In this document: positions 30,901 through 40,801 of the stretch, piece after piece
Numbering within the stretch: position 1 is the first letter of the stretch
How the letters are laid out: the number at the start of each line of letters is the position of its first letter
Source: CAVIQK01 sp963644945
GTDB lineage: Bacteria; Bacillota; Clostridia; Christensenellales; DTU072
Direction of reading: 5' to 3'
NCBI GenBank assembly: GCA_963644945.1
Contig: CAVIQK010000010.1
Coordinates: 1-48,117, forward strand
Length of the DNA stretch: 48,117 nucleotides
Made by a program: the position numbers and the translations under genes
Notes under the pieces: model-generated
Told to the model about the DNA's origin: nothing
What the model saw: the letters and a program-made list of their open reading frames with translations, nothing else
The model's database searches: none

Positions 30901-33900
30901 AAAAAACCCTAGAATATGCCTCCGGCGGTATGAAAACCATGGACGAGTATATCATAGGACTCAGTGTAGACGGCGGATATTCGCAAGAGATAACATCGAT
31001 AGGTGTTCAAGGCAAATACTCCATAGCGACCGACACCGTAGATTATACCAACCCTCTTGCGACCAAAGGATCGGGCATGCAAGTAGAAGTGGTATTCACC
31101 CCCTCCGAAACCAACAATTACAGTGGCGGAAAATATGCCGTTCTCAATGCGCAAAACATCCAAGTCAAGAGAATGCAAGTCTATTTGATCGTTTCAAAAC
31201 GTAACGTTGTAATAGACCTCAACGAAAGCGATCTCACCACGACTTATTCGGGTGCAAGTGTCGATCCCCAAGTCGAAGTAAAACTCCACGACGATTTAGG
31301 TTTTGTCCCCTCTTCGCAAATATCGTCAAGTGCGGGAGCCACTACGGTTCTTCCGTCGGGACTCGTTCTCGACACTTCGGGATTTACCGTCTATTACGAA
31401 TATAGAAAAGCAGGAAGCGATGACGATTTCGGCTCGATTTCCTCTCCCGTAAACGTCGGCAAATACGACATCAAAATAATAGTAGAAGGCGACAACTTCT
31501 ACGGCACCTATATCTTGTCCGAAAATGACCGAGTATTTTCCATCGAAAAGAAGAATTTGACGGTTTTTGCCAATTTCCAATCGAGTTATGAATATACTTA
31601 TTACGAACTCCCCTCGTCAAAAGATCTCTATGCCTATTACTATGTAGATACCGAAACGGGTTCAAGACCTATCACCCAAGCCGTCAAATTTGACGTTTCT
31701 TACGAATACGGAAAGGAAGATGGCACCTACGAGAGTTTAGATACTGCCGATTTCAATGCAGGATTTTATAGAGCGACCATCACCGTAAACGATGCCAATT
31801 TCAGCGGATCCACGACTGCCACTTTCAAAATAAACAAAGTCACCAAAACGACGTCAGGACTCATAATCAATGCGCCGACGGTGGCGGAAAGAGACGGTTC
31901 TTACGCAAGATACGGCGAAATGCTACAAGACATTTTGATTACTACCGGCAACGGAGTCAACGTCAAATATACCAAGAAGAACGGTGACGTTTTGACAGTC
32001 GGCAATTCGTCCTCTTTCGTCATTGCCAATCGTCAAAACCTACTAGATTCTACCAAAGACGACTACGACTATTACGGAATAGAAGCGACCGCCAAATATT
32101 TTACCGATACCGTATTTGACGAAGTCACGAGTTTGAAGACGATAGATATTCTCTTCATCCCTACCGATCTTGTCAATTTCTCGCCCTTTACTGTCACGTT
32201 GTCCCTAGCCGTTGACAAAGCCATACCGCTATATGACGGAGACACCGACGAAACCGACAATTACAATGCCTACTTCGAGCCGATAACATACGGCACGCAA
32301 TACAAAAATGCCGTCTTCCACTCAGGCGGAAAAACCGCATCACCGAGTACAAAGATAAATGCACCGCTGTTTTACTATTACGGCGGAGTCAAAACGGCAA
32401 TAGACGGAGTCCTTTCCGGTACGGTTGCAGGCATGACGATGTTCCCGTCGGGACAGCAATTCCTCACCTACATGTTTACGCCGAAAGACACCACTCGCTT
32501 CGAAAGTTTGGATGCAGTCAACCTTACCCTAAACGTAGAAAAGAAAACCCTAAACATCTCATATCAAGACGGTGACCGCATCACAGTTCCCTATGGAGAG
32601 ATCCCCGACATTTCCGGAAAACTAACCAACGACGGCACGTCCAAAGAAGAACAAGCCGTAGCATACGAGTGGATTTTGTCGCAAGACTCGACTTTTGACC
32701 AAGTGATAGAATATAGTAGTACATTGAGTGTTGGCACATACTATATCAAGATTTCGATTGTAGCCGAAAATTATCAAGGCGAAAAAGTCTTACCTTTCGA
32801 AATCGTCAAAGCCACCCCGAAAGTAGAACTTCTCCCAAGTATAGAAGAGTTCGAATGGAATATGCCCTTGTCTACACTAGACGGAGCAACGGGACTACTC
32901 AATAGACTCAACTACGTCATCAAAAATCCCTCCACCGACCAAGCGATACAAGGCACTTTCTCGGTTGTTTACGGAGATTTAGACAGCACCAAAACTTTCG
33001 AAACCGAGTTTAGAGAAAACGGAGTTTTCAATACCGACATACAAATATTGTTTACGCCCTCTCTAGAATATATAGACAACTATTCGACACTTAATATTCC
33101 CTACTCGCTTACCGTCAACAAAGTGACCGTCGAAGGCTCCGATTATATTTTCGAAAACACTTCCGCCACATTTGACGGCGACAGCCATCTCCCCACCGCT
33201 TACCTACTTATAGACGGTGTCAAGACTTCCTACTCTGACAAAATAACTTATTCGGTATCCCCCATTAATCAAGGCAAATATAGCCTAGTCGCCACCATTA
33301 GTTCAAGCGACGAATTATATCGTGGCAACACCATGGTAGAATATGAGATTTTACCTCTTACCGCAGAAGAAATCACCCTTCAAGTAAAGGACGAATATAT
33401 CCTCTCTGACGGCTCTTTCGGAGTGGGGTACCAAGACCAAGAAATAGAAATAGGCAACATATTCGACCTATCCTCAAGTTTACTAAAATCTAGTGTAGAT
33501 TTCACTTATACCTTAAAAATCACCAATTATGCCAACCAAATTGCCACAGTCAAAAACATGGGCAAATATACTGTCAAGTTGTCTTTCTACGGCAATTTCC
33601 AAGGCGAAAAAACTTTTGAGTTTGTGGTAAAAGAAAGCAGTGTCAAATATCAAGAAACCGACACTCAAATAGTTTACAAGACCTATTCTCCCGACAGCAA
33701 ACTGACAGGACAAATACGCACCCCCGAAATTGTTCCCTCAATGGCAGTAGGTGTCGTAAAATATGCCGTAATTTCGGACGGAAAAGTCGGCGAATATACT
33801 ACCACCGTTCCCTACCTTGCAGGCACATACAGTGTCAAAACCTTCTTTATAGGGAGCGAAAACAACGGCTACGAAGGCTCCGACGACGGCATTATTTTGG

Positions 33901-36900
33901 TAATAGAAAAGCGTTCCACGACCATCACCGCCACACGCCTTACCGATCCCACCTACACGGGACAAGCCATACGAGGCGAAGACATGTTAGGCTCGGCATT
34001 TTCACTCAACTCTTCCGACAAAGGCACCTTCCAATACACCTATTCTTATTCCGTTGACGGCGAAACCTTTACCGAAGAGCCTTACAAAGATGCAGGGGAC
34101 TACTTCTTAAAAATCTCCCTAAAAGACGACAATTTCCAAGGCGAAATCATCTATAAATACACCGTCAAAAAAGCCGATTTGACCTACAAAGGCAGTTTCG
34201 ATACGGACTATATTCTCAAAACAAACAGCATCGTTTACTCGACGTATAGCGAAACGGACAGCGACAATTCCTATTTTGTAAGGACAGACGTCTTTATGTT
34301 CAACGGACTAGACATTGACGGCACCTTCCTTTTTGACGGCAGAGAATCGATAAAGAGCCTATACGTAGGCGAATATACGATAGGCTTCACGTTCACCCCC
34401 GAAAACGGCAATCTCAACACCTACAACGGATCGGTAAAACTTTCTGTCGAAAAACGTGATCTTACCGAATATCTCACGTTTGACACCAAAACATCGATTT
34501 ATGACGGCACCCAAAAAGAAGCATCGTTGAGATTCTTGACGAGTGAAGAACTTTCTTCTAAAACTCTAACCTCTCTCAACCTTACCAAGAGTGCCGAAAA
34601 GACCATTTTATCTTCAATCGTCGTCTATTACGACGGCTCTACAACCATGCCCACGAATGCCGGCACTATCGGCCTTTCGGGCAGTTTGTCGCACGACAAT
34701 TATACGGCAACCATTACCGGACAAATGACGATAGACAAGGCGACTCCGGAGATTACCGCCCCCCTAAATATCGCCACCGCATCGACTACATATAATGCCT
34801 ATGCCACAATCAAGGACACCCAATCGATAGTAGAAGGCACTTTCCTTTCGGACGGCACAACCGACGGAGTATTGAAAGTTAGATTCACCCCGACCGACAC
34901 CCAAAACTTACAATCGACAGTCTTTTATATTTTGGTAGGAAGCAGTGTTTCGGCATCGTCCGTCAACACCTACGGCATGACCTTAGGGGACTCCAAAATC
35001 ACTTTGGACGGAGTGGAAACCACCAAAATCACATGGAGCGATGCTACCGAAATCGTGAGATTCGGATCGCACTCTTACGATGCGATATATACCGAAAACG
35101 GCACTTCCAGAAAAGTCGCTTTGCAAGTCGTGTTAGAAGACCAAAATCACGAAAATTATCTTTCGTCCTTTGGCGACATCTACCTTATAGTAGAGAGCGG
35201 AAAGACTTTCGCTGACGGCATGATTTTAGACGAAGACGGACAAAAATTAGACTTTACAGTCAAAAGCATTTCGCTAGCCTATCCCCTTGACACCGTAGTA
35301 TTAGACTCGATGTTTAGTTCCCAAAGCATCGACAATATGTATGCCACAGTGTCTTACACCTTCAATTCGGCAACATACGAAACAGTTATTCCGCTAAGAC
35401 TCAACATAAGTAGCGACAACTTCAAGTTCACGATAGACAAGGCGTATGCAGGACAAAAACTGACGGCAGACGACCTATTCGGCAAGAGTTATTCAAAAAT
35501 CAAAGTTTCGGTTACAGGTGCATCCGTATCCCCCGACATGATTTTGACGATATTTGACCAAAACGGCACCGACATAACCCAAGTCGGCATCGAATCTGTC
35601 GGCACATATACCCTACAATTTGTCATCGACAAAAAGACATCTCTATATTCGGGATCTTGCCTAACGACCTTCGAAGTAAGCCCTCAAGACCTATCACAAT
35701 ATATAGAAGTAGGTGGCGGAAAAGATCTCACCAAAGTTTACGGCAGTGCCTATTCGATTACCGCAAAACTTACGGGCGACTATGCCGACCTAAATGACGA
35801 AATAGAATTCCTATATTACTACAAAGAAAGCACCGCTTCCGAATATAGTATGTATAATATTCCGTCCTCTGCCGGCAATTACCTTGTAAAAGTCGTCATA
35901 AGCGGTAGCGACATCTATGGTGGCGAAGTAGTCAAAGAGTACGTCATCGAGAAAAAGACCGTCACGATAACATTGAGCGGTCGTCAAGTTTTAGAAAACG
36001 GTGACATAGTAGTCAACAGATCCTACGGTTCGGTTACCGTTCCGCAACTGTCGATTTCGGACGGAGTCAAAGATTATACCTTGACTTACGAAAAGGACGG
36101 CGAAATATTGACTATCACCCCCGAAAATGCCGGTGAATATAGAGTGAACGTCCAAGTCGACGAAGACAATTATCAAGGGCAAGGCTCCTTTACGTTGAGA
36201 ATAGCAAAACTCACTCCTATTCTCTCCACCCTTCCCACCATTTCCCCGATAACTTACGGCACAAGCCTAACTTACGCAACAATCAGCGATTTCACATCCG
36301 ACGTCGAAGGTAAAATCACCTTACGAGAAGACTACAAGGACAGCATTTTACCCGTAGGCAACAACGACGTAATACTTGTGTTCACACCAAGCAACAGCAA
36401 CTACGAAACAATAGAAATAGTAGCCAATGTAACCGTTGCGAGAGTCACCCCGAAATTTAGATTCAACGTGACCGAAGTCACCTATACGGGACAAGAAATA
36501 GCCCTAAACTACACCACCGACTCATTTGTCAAAGCCGAAGACATCGTGTTCTATTCCTTTGACGGCAACATGTTATCCTCTACGATAAAAGATGCCGGCA
36601 CCTACTACGTAAGAGTGGTTATAGGGACAGAATCGGGCAACTATTATTACACCAACGTGGCAGAAGAAAACTTAGGAAATTCCGCCCTATACCAAAAGAT
36701 TATCGTCAAAAAGAGTACGGCAAAAGGGGAGGTTTCGGGCAAAGAGCCGTCCGCCCAAGACGTCAGTTACGGTGAAAAACTTGCAGCCTCCGAAATAGAC
36801 GGATCCGTCATGCTATACGACAACGGACAAGGCGGTACGATAGAGATAAGCGGAACATTTGCTTTCGTCGTAGGCGAGAGCATGCTCTATACAGTCGGTG

Positions 36901-38681
36901 ACAACCAAGAATTTGACGTCATATTCACCCCGACGGACAAAAACTACGAAGAATATAGATTCCTTCTCCCCGTCAACGTCAAGAAAAAGACCGTCACCAT
37001 CTCTGTGACCGACGGCAACACCATCGTTTACGGCGAAAAGATAAAAGCCCTAGAAGACTTTACTTTCTCGATAGAAGGACATCAAGACCTTACCGAAAAA
37101 GGTACGGACGGCAAATATAAATATATAAGCCTAGCAACGGGATCCATTCTCGACACCTTACTCGAAAGCGGAAAATACCCCGTAAAAGTAAGTCTAGACG
37201 ACACCAATTACGAAGGCAGTTTCGAGTTCATTTTGACGGTAGAGAAAAGAGCGGTAGATCTTTCGTTCTACAAAGACAAAGCCCTCACGACCGAAGTTTA
37301 CGGCGATCTCGGTTACACCTTCACATTTGGCGATACGGCATCTATTTATGCAGGACTTTCCGAGTCTTACAAGACGGGCGCCCTTCTTGATTTTATTGCA
37401 CTTACAGGCAAGACCGAACAAGAAATATCCTCGCATATAGCAAGTAAACTTCTCTTTACCTATACCTCCAAAGACGGACATACGGCTTACGATTCACTCA
37501 ATTCCGTACTAAAAACAGCGGGAGAATATAAAGTAGTCGTCGAGATATTGTCATCCTCCTCGTTTAGAGGCAGCCACGAAGCAATAATTGTCGTCAACAA
37601 ATATGAGATAGGTAGAGCCGACATTTCGTTTGACAGTCTCAATTCTCAAATATACGGTTCAGTCACCGCCCCCGTCGTCACCCTTTACGACAAAGCCAAT
37701 CCCGACAAACGCTTGACCGGAGTATCTTACTACATAACATGGGGCGATTCTACGGTTATGCCGACATCGGCAGGTCGCCACAACGGAAAACTTGTCGTCA
37801 ACGACGATAATTACGAGCGCTACGAAAAGACCTTCGTCATGACCGTCAACCAAAAGAAACTAGAAATCAAGAACCTAAAAATTGCCAACAAAGACATTGA
37901 CGGCACACCGTGGCTCAATGCTACCGCATCCATAGAAGGCGTGCTTATAGGAGACGAAGTCGGACTTCAAATCGAGGCATATACCCTTGACAAAGAAACT
38001 TACGCAGGAGAGCATGAAGTAGTCATCTCAAAATGTTCGCTTTACGGTCTAGATTCGGGCAACTACTACGTAGAAACCCCTCAATACACCTCCAAAGTGA
38101 CTATATACAGTAAGAAAGTCGTTGCCGAAACAGGCGACTCTTACGTGGTATATTCGATAGCAAAAGGCGACGACATCAAGTTCGATGCAGCCGAGATAGA
38201 TTCCGCTTACAACAAATCTAATTTTGTGAGCATGCTTACGGGACAATCTGCCACCGTCATGGCGTTTAATATAAGGAAAGACGGCTACAAAATGGCACTA
38301 GACTCTCCCGTCCAAGTCTATATCAAAATACCCGATAAATACCTAAAAAGAGCCGACCTAAAAGTCGAAGGACTCGGCGCTCTTGCCGATGCCGACATCA
38401 ACTTCCAAAGAGAAGGCGACTACATCACTTTCACCACCAACGTGTCAGGCGAAATCGTGTTCTCGACCACCACCTTCCCGTACGGCATAATACTCATTTC
38501 AGCCGGTGTTTTGGTACTTGTCATAGGATTTTTGGCGATAGCCTTCATCGATCCCAGCAAGAAGAAAGTAGGATTTTCGGGACTCCACAGAGTGACCAAA
38601 GTCGATTCTGCTTACGAAAAATACTACAAACAAAAGAGAAAAGCCGAATCTAAACCGCCTAAAACCAAGAAAAAGAAATGA
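27939..38681 (+). CDS. Giant repeat surface protein (MBG/Ig-like repeats), C-terminal membrane anchor
   Basis: The product is 3580 residues. The start at 27939 begins MKNIISHTSSIRIKNIF, a signal peptide with an AxA-like end (GGALAETSQ, about 38-44). The in-frame TTG at 27903 is the first base of the -35 box and is not a start. A unique N-terminal region (about 40-500) and Ig-like modules precede roughly two dozen repeats of MBG type. Each repeat ends with a pattern such as ENYQGEKVLPFEIVKATPKV, DNFQGEIIYKYTVKKADL or TNYEGSFEFILTVEKRAV. A single membrane helix (about 3521-3543) and a Lys-rich tail (KPPKTKKKK) end it. There is no LPXTG. It is probably an adhesin or rod-like stalk on the cell surface. 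Its stop overlaps the next gene by 4 nt (ATGA). Confidence 0.9.
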   Translation: MKNIISHTSSIRIKNIFVLILALSFAMSILFFGLSGGALAETSQNSVVDGTLLESGQGLILGENYIRSTANSGVDVVYSSDSVDSTNRFGDDIYFDPVSVSSFSSTSSDGTPNTVGLEKDGFYLNYYTGSTDDTQWASAPNFSFKSKIKLSDNTLSSALSQSRGTVLLTITFDYQVYNASSPVGQENVIDYQDYFDFSALWSPDGSVDNVVSHQESKISIDSDKKTYSVTLTLNKTNFDYSKAYLDLTFTGFKTDGADMVTVGTDSRPSTGIFVRFSNVVVTGGTRAEGYTLSFSSESAKVEETRSVLVRSDQGVIYSDSSKESIYFENQPADFQVSTSPLYVKYGDKLYLYSDVAITEDGVSKRMDIPEDYSSSVNSTDKPITWVLPDGETKNYDWLTTLLNDENPTGTPMQRAGRTAVYNVKYSDQEEKSLTLVPRIIYSYEHTSGGDIYNYVTGKEMTVYFDNTRPVAPSVSLDSPLAKYGYDESLYGVISEQNVAKRYTSSLQLQFSLTNLSDIFTTEGTSRAPEAVYYTIDEDESPTDASSNRKKADFSGSTATITFEKAGFYTVRLATIDAAGNYSDVVTYRIVVDNTDYLVTTSFYGGLSTTAMASPLNSSTIKKIASVTMSSSSNSPDTLVSKTSGMYKRGTTIKIRVEMTETQYKNYQLVSIFNGATGDSTLRFDDVCTTPVFDSATKRYVYEISVPVDMYVEPDLNDDGNIRAFTLSIGDKTYEMYDGQVTLDGLSAGTFSYSTSILKIGTTEYYVITDGLEKGIYSMTASDDGTTVIDGTKYAITPIPDSVLEIKGRTIDLLSSSNVTARNFYFVYKQRLNVSVTGNITTFKYEKPTATLNAVAISQGINIVVPSDFTALDGAKETFSGISYDIRYYSLTDTSVYSSITDLLSKTTVKDAYSQGFLTLLTDSSGTCIEPYNAGEYLYTATISEDSTFYQDYYFDLQGSFVINKADAGVVFDSLTAFGFLDENGNLVQKTLEYASGGMKTMDEYIIGLSVDGGYSQEITSIGVQGKYSIATDTVDYTNPLATKGSGMQVEVVFTPSETNNYSGGKYAVLNAQNIQVKRMQVYLIVSKRNVVIDLNESDLTTTYSGASVDPQVEVKLHDDLGFVPSSQISSSAGATTVLPSGLVLDTSGFTVYYEYRKAGSDDDFGSISSPVNVGKYDIKIIVEGDNFYGTYILSENDRVFSIEKKNLTVFANFQSSYEYTYYELPSSKDLYAYYYVDTETGSRPITQAVKFDVSYEYGKEDGTYESLDTADFNAGFYRATITVNDANFSGSTTATFKINKVTKTTSGLIINAPTVAERDGSYARYGEMLQDILITTGNGVNVKYTKKNGDVLTVGNSSSFVIANRQNLLDSTKDDYDYYGIEATAKYFTDTVFDEVTSLKTIDILFIPTDLVNFSPFTVTLSLAVDKAIPLYDGDTDETDNYNAYFEPITYGTQYKNAVFHSGGKTASPSTKINAPLFYYYGGVKTAIDGVLSGTVAGMTMFPSGQQFLTYMFTPKDTTRFESLDAVNLTLNVEKKTLNISYQDGDRITVPYGEIPDISGKLTNDGTSKEEQAVAYEWILSQDSTFDQVIEYSSTLSVGTYYIKISIVAENYQGEKVLPFEIVKATPKVELLPSIEEFEWNMPLSTLDGATGLLNRLNYVIKNPSTDQAIQGTFSVVYGDLDSTKTFETEFRENGVFNTDIQILFTPSLEYIDNYSTLNIPYSLTVNKVTVEGSDYIFENTSATFDGDSHLPTAYLLIDGVKTSYSDKITYSVSPINQGKYSLVATISSSDELYRGNTMVEYEILPLTAEEITLQVKDEYILSDGSFGVGYQDQEIEIGNIFDLSSSLLKSSVDFTYTLKITNYANQIATVKNMGKYTVKLSFYGNFQGEKTFEFVVKESSVKYQETDTQIVYKTYSPDSKLTGQIRTPEIVPSMAVGVVKYAVISDGKVGEYTTTVPYLAGTYSVKTFFIGSENNGYEGSDDGIILVIEKRSTTITATRLTDPTYTGQAIRGEDMLGSAFSLNSSDKGTFQYTYSYSVDGETFTEEPYKDAGDYFLKISLKDDNFQGEIIYKYTVKKADLTYKGSFDTDYILKTNSIVYSTYSETDSDNSYFVRTDVFMFNGLDIDGTFLFDGRESIKSLYVGEYTIGFTFTPENGNLNTYNGSVKLSVEKRDLTEYLTFDTKTSIYDGTQKEASLRFLTSEELSSKTLTSLNLTKSAEKTILSSIVVYYDGSTTMPTNAGTIGLSGSLSHDNYTATITGQMTIDKATPEITAPLNIATASTTYNAYATIKDTQSIVEGTFLSDGTTDGVLKVRFTPTDTQNLQSTVFYILVGSSVSASSVNTYGMTLGDSKITLDGVETTKITWSDATEIVRFGSHSYDAIYTENGTSRKVALQVVLEDQNHENYLSSFGDIYLIVESGKTFADGMILDEDGQKLDFTVKSISLAYPLDTVVLDSMFSSQSIDNMYATVSYTFNSATYETVIPLRLNISSDNFKFTIDKAYAGQKLTADDLFGKSYSKIKVSVTGASVSPDMILTIFDQNGTDITQVGIESVGTYTLQFVIDKKTSLYSGSCLTTFEVSPQDLSQYIEVGGGKDLTKVYGSAYSITAKLTGDYADLNDEIEFLYYYKESTASEYSMYNIPSSAGNYLVKVVISGSDIYGGEVVKEYVIEKKTVTITLSGRQVLENGDIVVNRSYGSVTVPQLSISDGVKDYTLTYEKDGEILTITPENAGEYRVNVQVDEDNYQGQGSFTLRIAKLTPILSTLPTISPITYGTSLTYATISDFTSDVEGKITLREDYKDSILPVGNNDVILVFTPSNSNYETIEIVANVTVARVTPKFRFNVTEVTYTGQEIALNYTTDSFVKAEDIVFYSFDGNMLSSTIKDAGTYYVRVVIGTESGNYYYTNVAEENLGNSALYQKIIVKKSTAKGEVSGKEPSAQDVSYGEKLAASEIDGSVMLYDNGQGGTIEISGTFAFVVGESMLYTVGDNQEFDVIFTPTDKNYEEYRFLLPVNVKKKTVTISVTDGNTIVYGEKIKALEDFTFSIEGHQDLTEKGTDGKYKYISLATGSILDTLLESGKYPVKVSLDDTNYEGSFEFILTVEKRAVDLSFYKDKALTTEVYGDLGYTFTFGDTASIYAGLSESYKTGALLDFIALTGKTEQEISSHIASKLLFTYTSKDGHTAYDSLNSVLKTAGEYKVVVEILSSSSFRGSHEAIIVVNKYEIGRADISFDSLNSQIYGSVTAPVVTLYDKANPDKRLTGVSYYITWGDSTVMPTSAGRHNGKLVVNDDNYERYEKTFVMTVNQKKLEIKNLKIANKDIDGTPWLNATASIEGVLIGDEVGLQIEAYTLDKETYAGEHEVVISKCSLYGLDSGNYYVETPQYTSKVTIYSKKVVAETGDSYVVYSIAKGDDIKFDAAEIDSAYNKSNFVSMLTGQSATVMAFNIRKDGYKMALDSPVQVYIKIPDKYLKRADLKVEGLGALADADINFQREGDYITFTTNVSGEIVFSTTTFPYGIILISAGVLVLVIGFLAIAFIDPSKKKVGFSGLHRVTKVDSAYEKYYKQKRKAESKPPKTKKKK

Positions 38682-40072
38682 AAAAGTTGTTGATCGTCAT
38701 ATTTATAATCTTGTGCATTGCCGTCACCATTCCCACGACAATCACCGCTTTTGCCGAAACATCGACAATTTTTTCATGCGACGATTTTGACGTCTATGCC
38801 CCCGCATCCAAAAGCGGAAATACGGTTTTTTCAGTGGATATCAAAGGGCAGTGCGACGAATATCCTTTGGAAGACTGTTTTAGACTATACCTAAAAGGAA
38901 GTCTTGACGGCGGAGATAAAGTCTTTTACACCGACGGCGACCAAAAAGAAACTTACCAAGCGAGAAAAGACGGCAACACTTTCTATCTCTATCTCCGTTA
39001 CAACGAGATCTACACCTTGACCATCGAAAAAGACGGGGAAAAGACCACCAAAACTATGGATTTGTCATCGGGATTTTTCGATTTCAAAGCCCCCAAAATA
39101 TCTAATATAGGCAAAATCACCTCCGACTCATCGGTCAAAATAACCATCACCGACAACACGTCGGGAGCAAAACACATATCCCTAAAAAGCGGTATCAAAA
39201 AAATAAGATTTTATTCGGACTCCCTACTTATCAACACCGAAGAAGAATATACGTCGGGCAAGTTAAATGTCGAATATACGGCAAAAGGACTCCTAAAAAA
39301 GAACGGCACCACCTTCTACATAGAAGTCACCGACGTCGCAGGCAACACCACCACCGAAGTAGTTTATACCCTCTCTTCGTGGAACAACGAATATAAAGAA
39401 AAACTCTCCGTAGTTGACAATTACATTTCATACACCGACTCATCAGGAATAGGACTTTCGTATAGCATTCTTGAAGACCTCGAAGACGTAAGACAAAGAT
39501 ATATTGACGAAGTTATGGAATCGGGCAATGCGCTTTCTATGTCCGACGGACTGAAAACCGATTGGGAAAGAGCCGTAAAGAGTGCATCGACGGCACTTTC
39601 TTACCCCTTGACAAGACAAGTTGACTACGATATTCCGGACGGCACAAGACTAAAATATCTCGAAGGCAGTGCATATTTTGACTCTCTTCGCTACGGTGAC
39701 GAAATAAAAATCGTCATAAAAAGAGAAGAAATGCCCCTATCTAATTACGACGGAGTAGTCCCATATCCCACTTCCCAAATAGACAGCGTAATCATCTACA
39801 AAATCACCGTCACCAAAAACGGACAAGAATTAGCCCCCACCACCCCGATAACCCTGCTTGACGACGGCAAAGACGTTTTTGAAAACGAGAGTGTAAAAAC
39901 AGTAGGAAAAACCACGAGCATTACGTTCAATTCATCTGAAATTGCCGTTTTCACCAAAAAGCCCTCGACACTAGACTATCGTATAGTCATAGGAGCGACC
40001 TGCGGACTATTCCTTATTATTGCGGTCTATACGGTTTTAGCGATGATAAGGCACAAAAAAAAGACAAAATAA
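38678..40072 (+). CDS. Secreted, membrane-anchored companion surface protein
   Basis: The product is 464 residues. A signal peptide (about 1-26, ending ITAFAE) is followed by Ig-like beta modules, including one with the family-like FYIEVTDVAGNTT near residues 210-222, and an extended region. One membrane helix (about 434-457) and a Lys-rich cytoplasmic tail (MIRHKKKTK) end it. It has the same overall plan and anchor as the giant protein, to which it is coupled through a 4-nt ATGA overlap. The two probably act together at the surface; the exact function is unknown. Confidence 0.85.
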   Translation: MKKLLIVIFIILCIAVTIPTTITAFAETSTIFSCDDFDVYAPASKSGNTVFSVDIKGQCDEYPLEDCFRLYLKGSLDGGDKVFYTDGDQKETYQARKDGNTFYLYLRYNEIYTLTIEKDGEKTTKTMDLSSGFFDFKAPKISNIGKITSDSSVKITITDNTSGAKHISLKSGIKKIRFYSDSLLINTEEEYTSGKLNVEYTAKGLLKKNGTTFYIEVTDVAGNTTTEVVYTLSSWNNEYKEKLSVVDNYISYTDSSGIGLSYSILEDLEDVRQRYIDEVMESGNALSMSDGLKTDWERAVKSASTALSYPLTRQVDYDIPDGTRLKYLEGSAYFDSLRYGDEIKIVIKREEMPLSNYDGVVPYPTSQIDSVIIYKITVTKNGQELAPTTPITLLDDGKDVFENESVKTVGKTTSITFNSSEIAVFTKKPSTLDYRIVIGATCGLFLIIAVYTVLAMIRHKKKTK

Positions 40073-40136
40073 CTTGCGATAAAAGATATATTTATATATC
40101 ATAAAAAAATATACGAAAAACAATCGGAGCGAAAAA

Positions 40137-40799
40137 ATGACAAAAGATCCCAACAAAAGAATATGGACAATTCCCAATATTTTGACTTTTATTCGACTAC
40201 TGTGCGTCCCCGTATATATGGGATTCATAATAGGTGCCAAAGATTTTTCTTCGGGCATAGTCAACGACACTTTCGTCTATATAGGATTCGGCATTTTGGT
40301 AGGAGCGGCATCCACCGACCTATTTGACGGCTATATAGCAAGGCATTTCAACCAAGTGTCGGATCTCGGCAAAGTACTTGATCCTATAGCCGACAAAGTC
40401 ATGTGTGTTACGGCGCTACTCTCTTTGACTATAATAGGATATATGCATTGGGGCATAACCCTTGCGCTTGCCATAAAAGAAATATCCCAAATGGCGTTTG
40501 CCGCCTACGGACTAAAACAAAAGATAATTATACCGTCAAGAATATACGGAAAAGTCGCCATGTGGTTTTTGTCAATCGGCATAATCTTATCGTTTTTCCA
40601 TCCCGTCATGGCAGAAAAAGTTTTCTATCTCGACTGGATAGTCGAAGGAATAGGCGTACTGATAGGCTGTTTTGCCTTCTTCATGTATTTTAGAGTCTAT
40701 CTTTCGATCAAAAAGGATCAATCGACGGAAGCAAAAGACCAAGAAACACAAGGTACCAAAGAACCAACACAAGAAAACAAAGAAAATAAGGAAATATAA
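40137..40799 (+). CDS. pgsA: CDP-diacylglycerol--glycerol-3-phosphate 3-phosphatidyltransferase
   Basis: The product is 220 residues. PgsA makes phosphatidylglycerol phosphate in the membrane. The CDP-alcohol phosphotransferase motif D-G-x2-A-R-x8-G-x3-D-x3-D is complete in FDGYIARHFNQVSDLGKVLD and the following PIAD. About five to six membrane helices are visible. An unusual C-terminal tail of about 25 residues is almost only Gln, Glu, Lys and Thr (TEAKDQETQGTKEPTQENKE). GGAG lies upstream of the ATG. The gene ends 2 nt before valS. Confidence 0.92.
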   Translation: MTKDPNKRIWTIPNILTFIRLLCVPVYMGFIIGAKDFSSGIVNDTFVYIGFGILVGAASTDLFDGYIARHFNQVSDLGKVLDPIADKVMCVTALLSLTIIGYMHWGITLALAIKEISQMAFAAYGLKQKIIIPSRIYGKVAMWFLSIGIILSFFHPVMAEKVFYLDWIVEGIGVLIGCFAFFMYFRVYLSIKKDQSTEAKDQETQGTKEPTQENKENKEI

Positions 40800-40801
40800 A
40801 A

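Noticed and set aside
40084..40099. Hairpin GATATA/TATATC after the 464-residue surface-protein gene as a terminator.
   Set aside because: The stem is all but one pair A-T and no T run follows on the plus strand.
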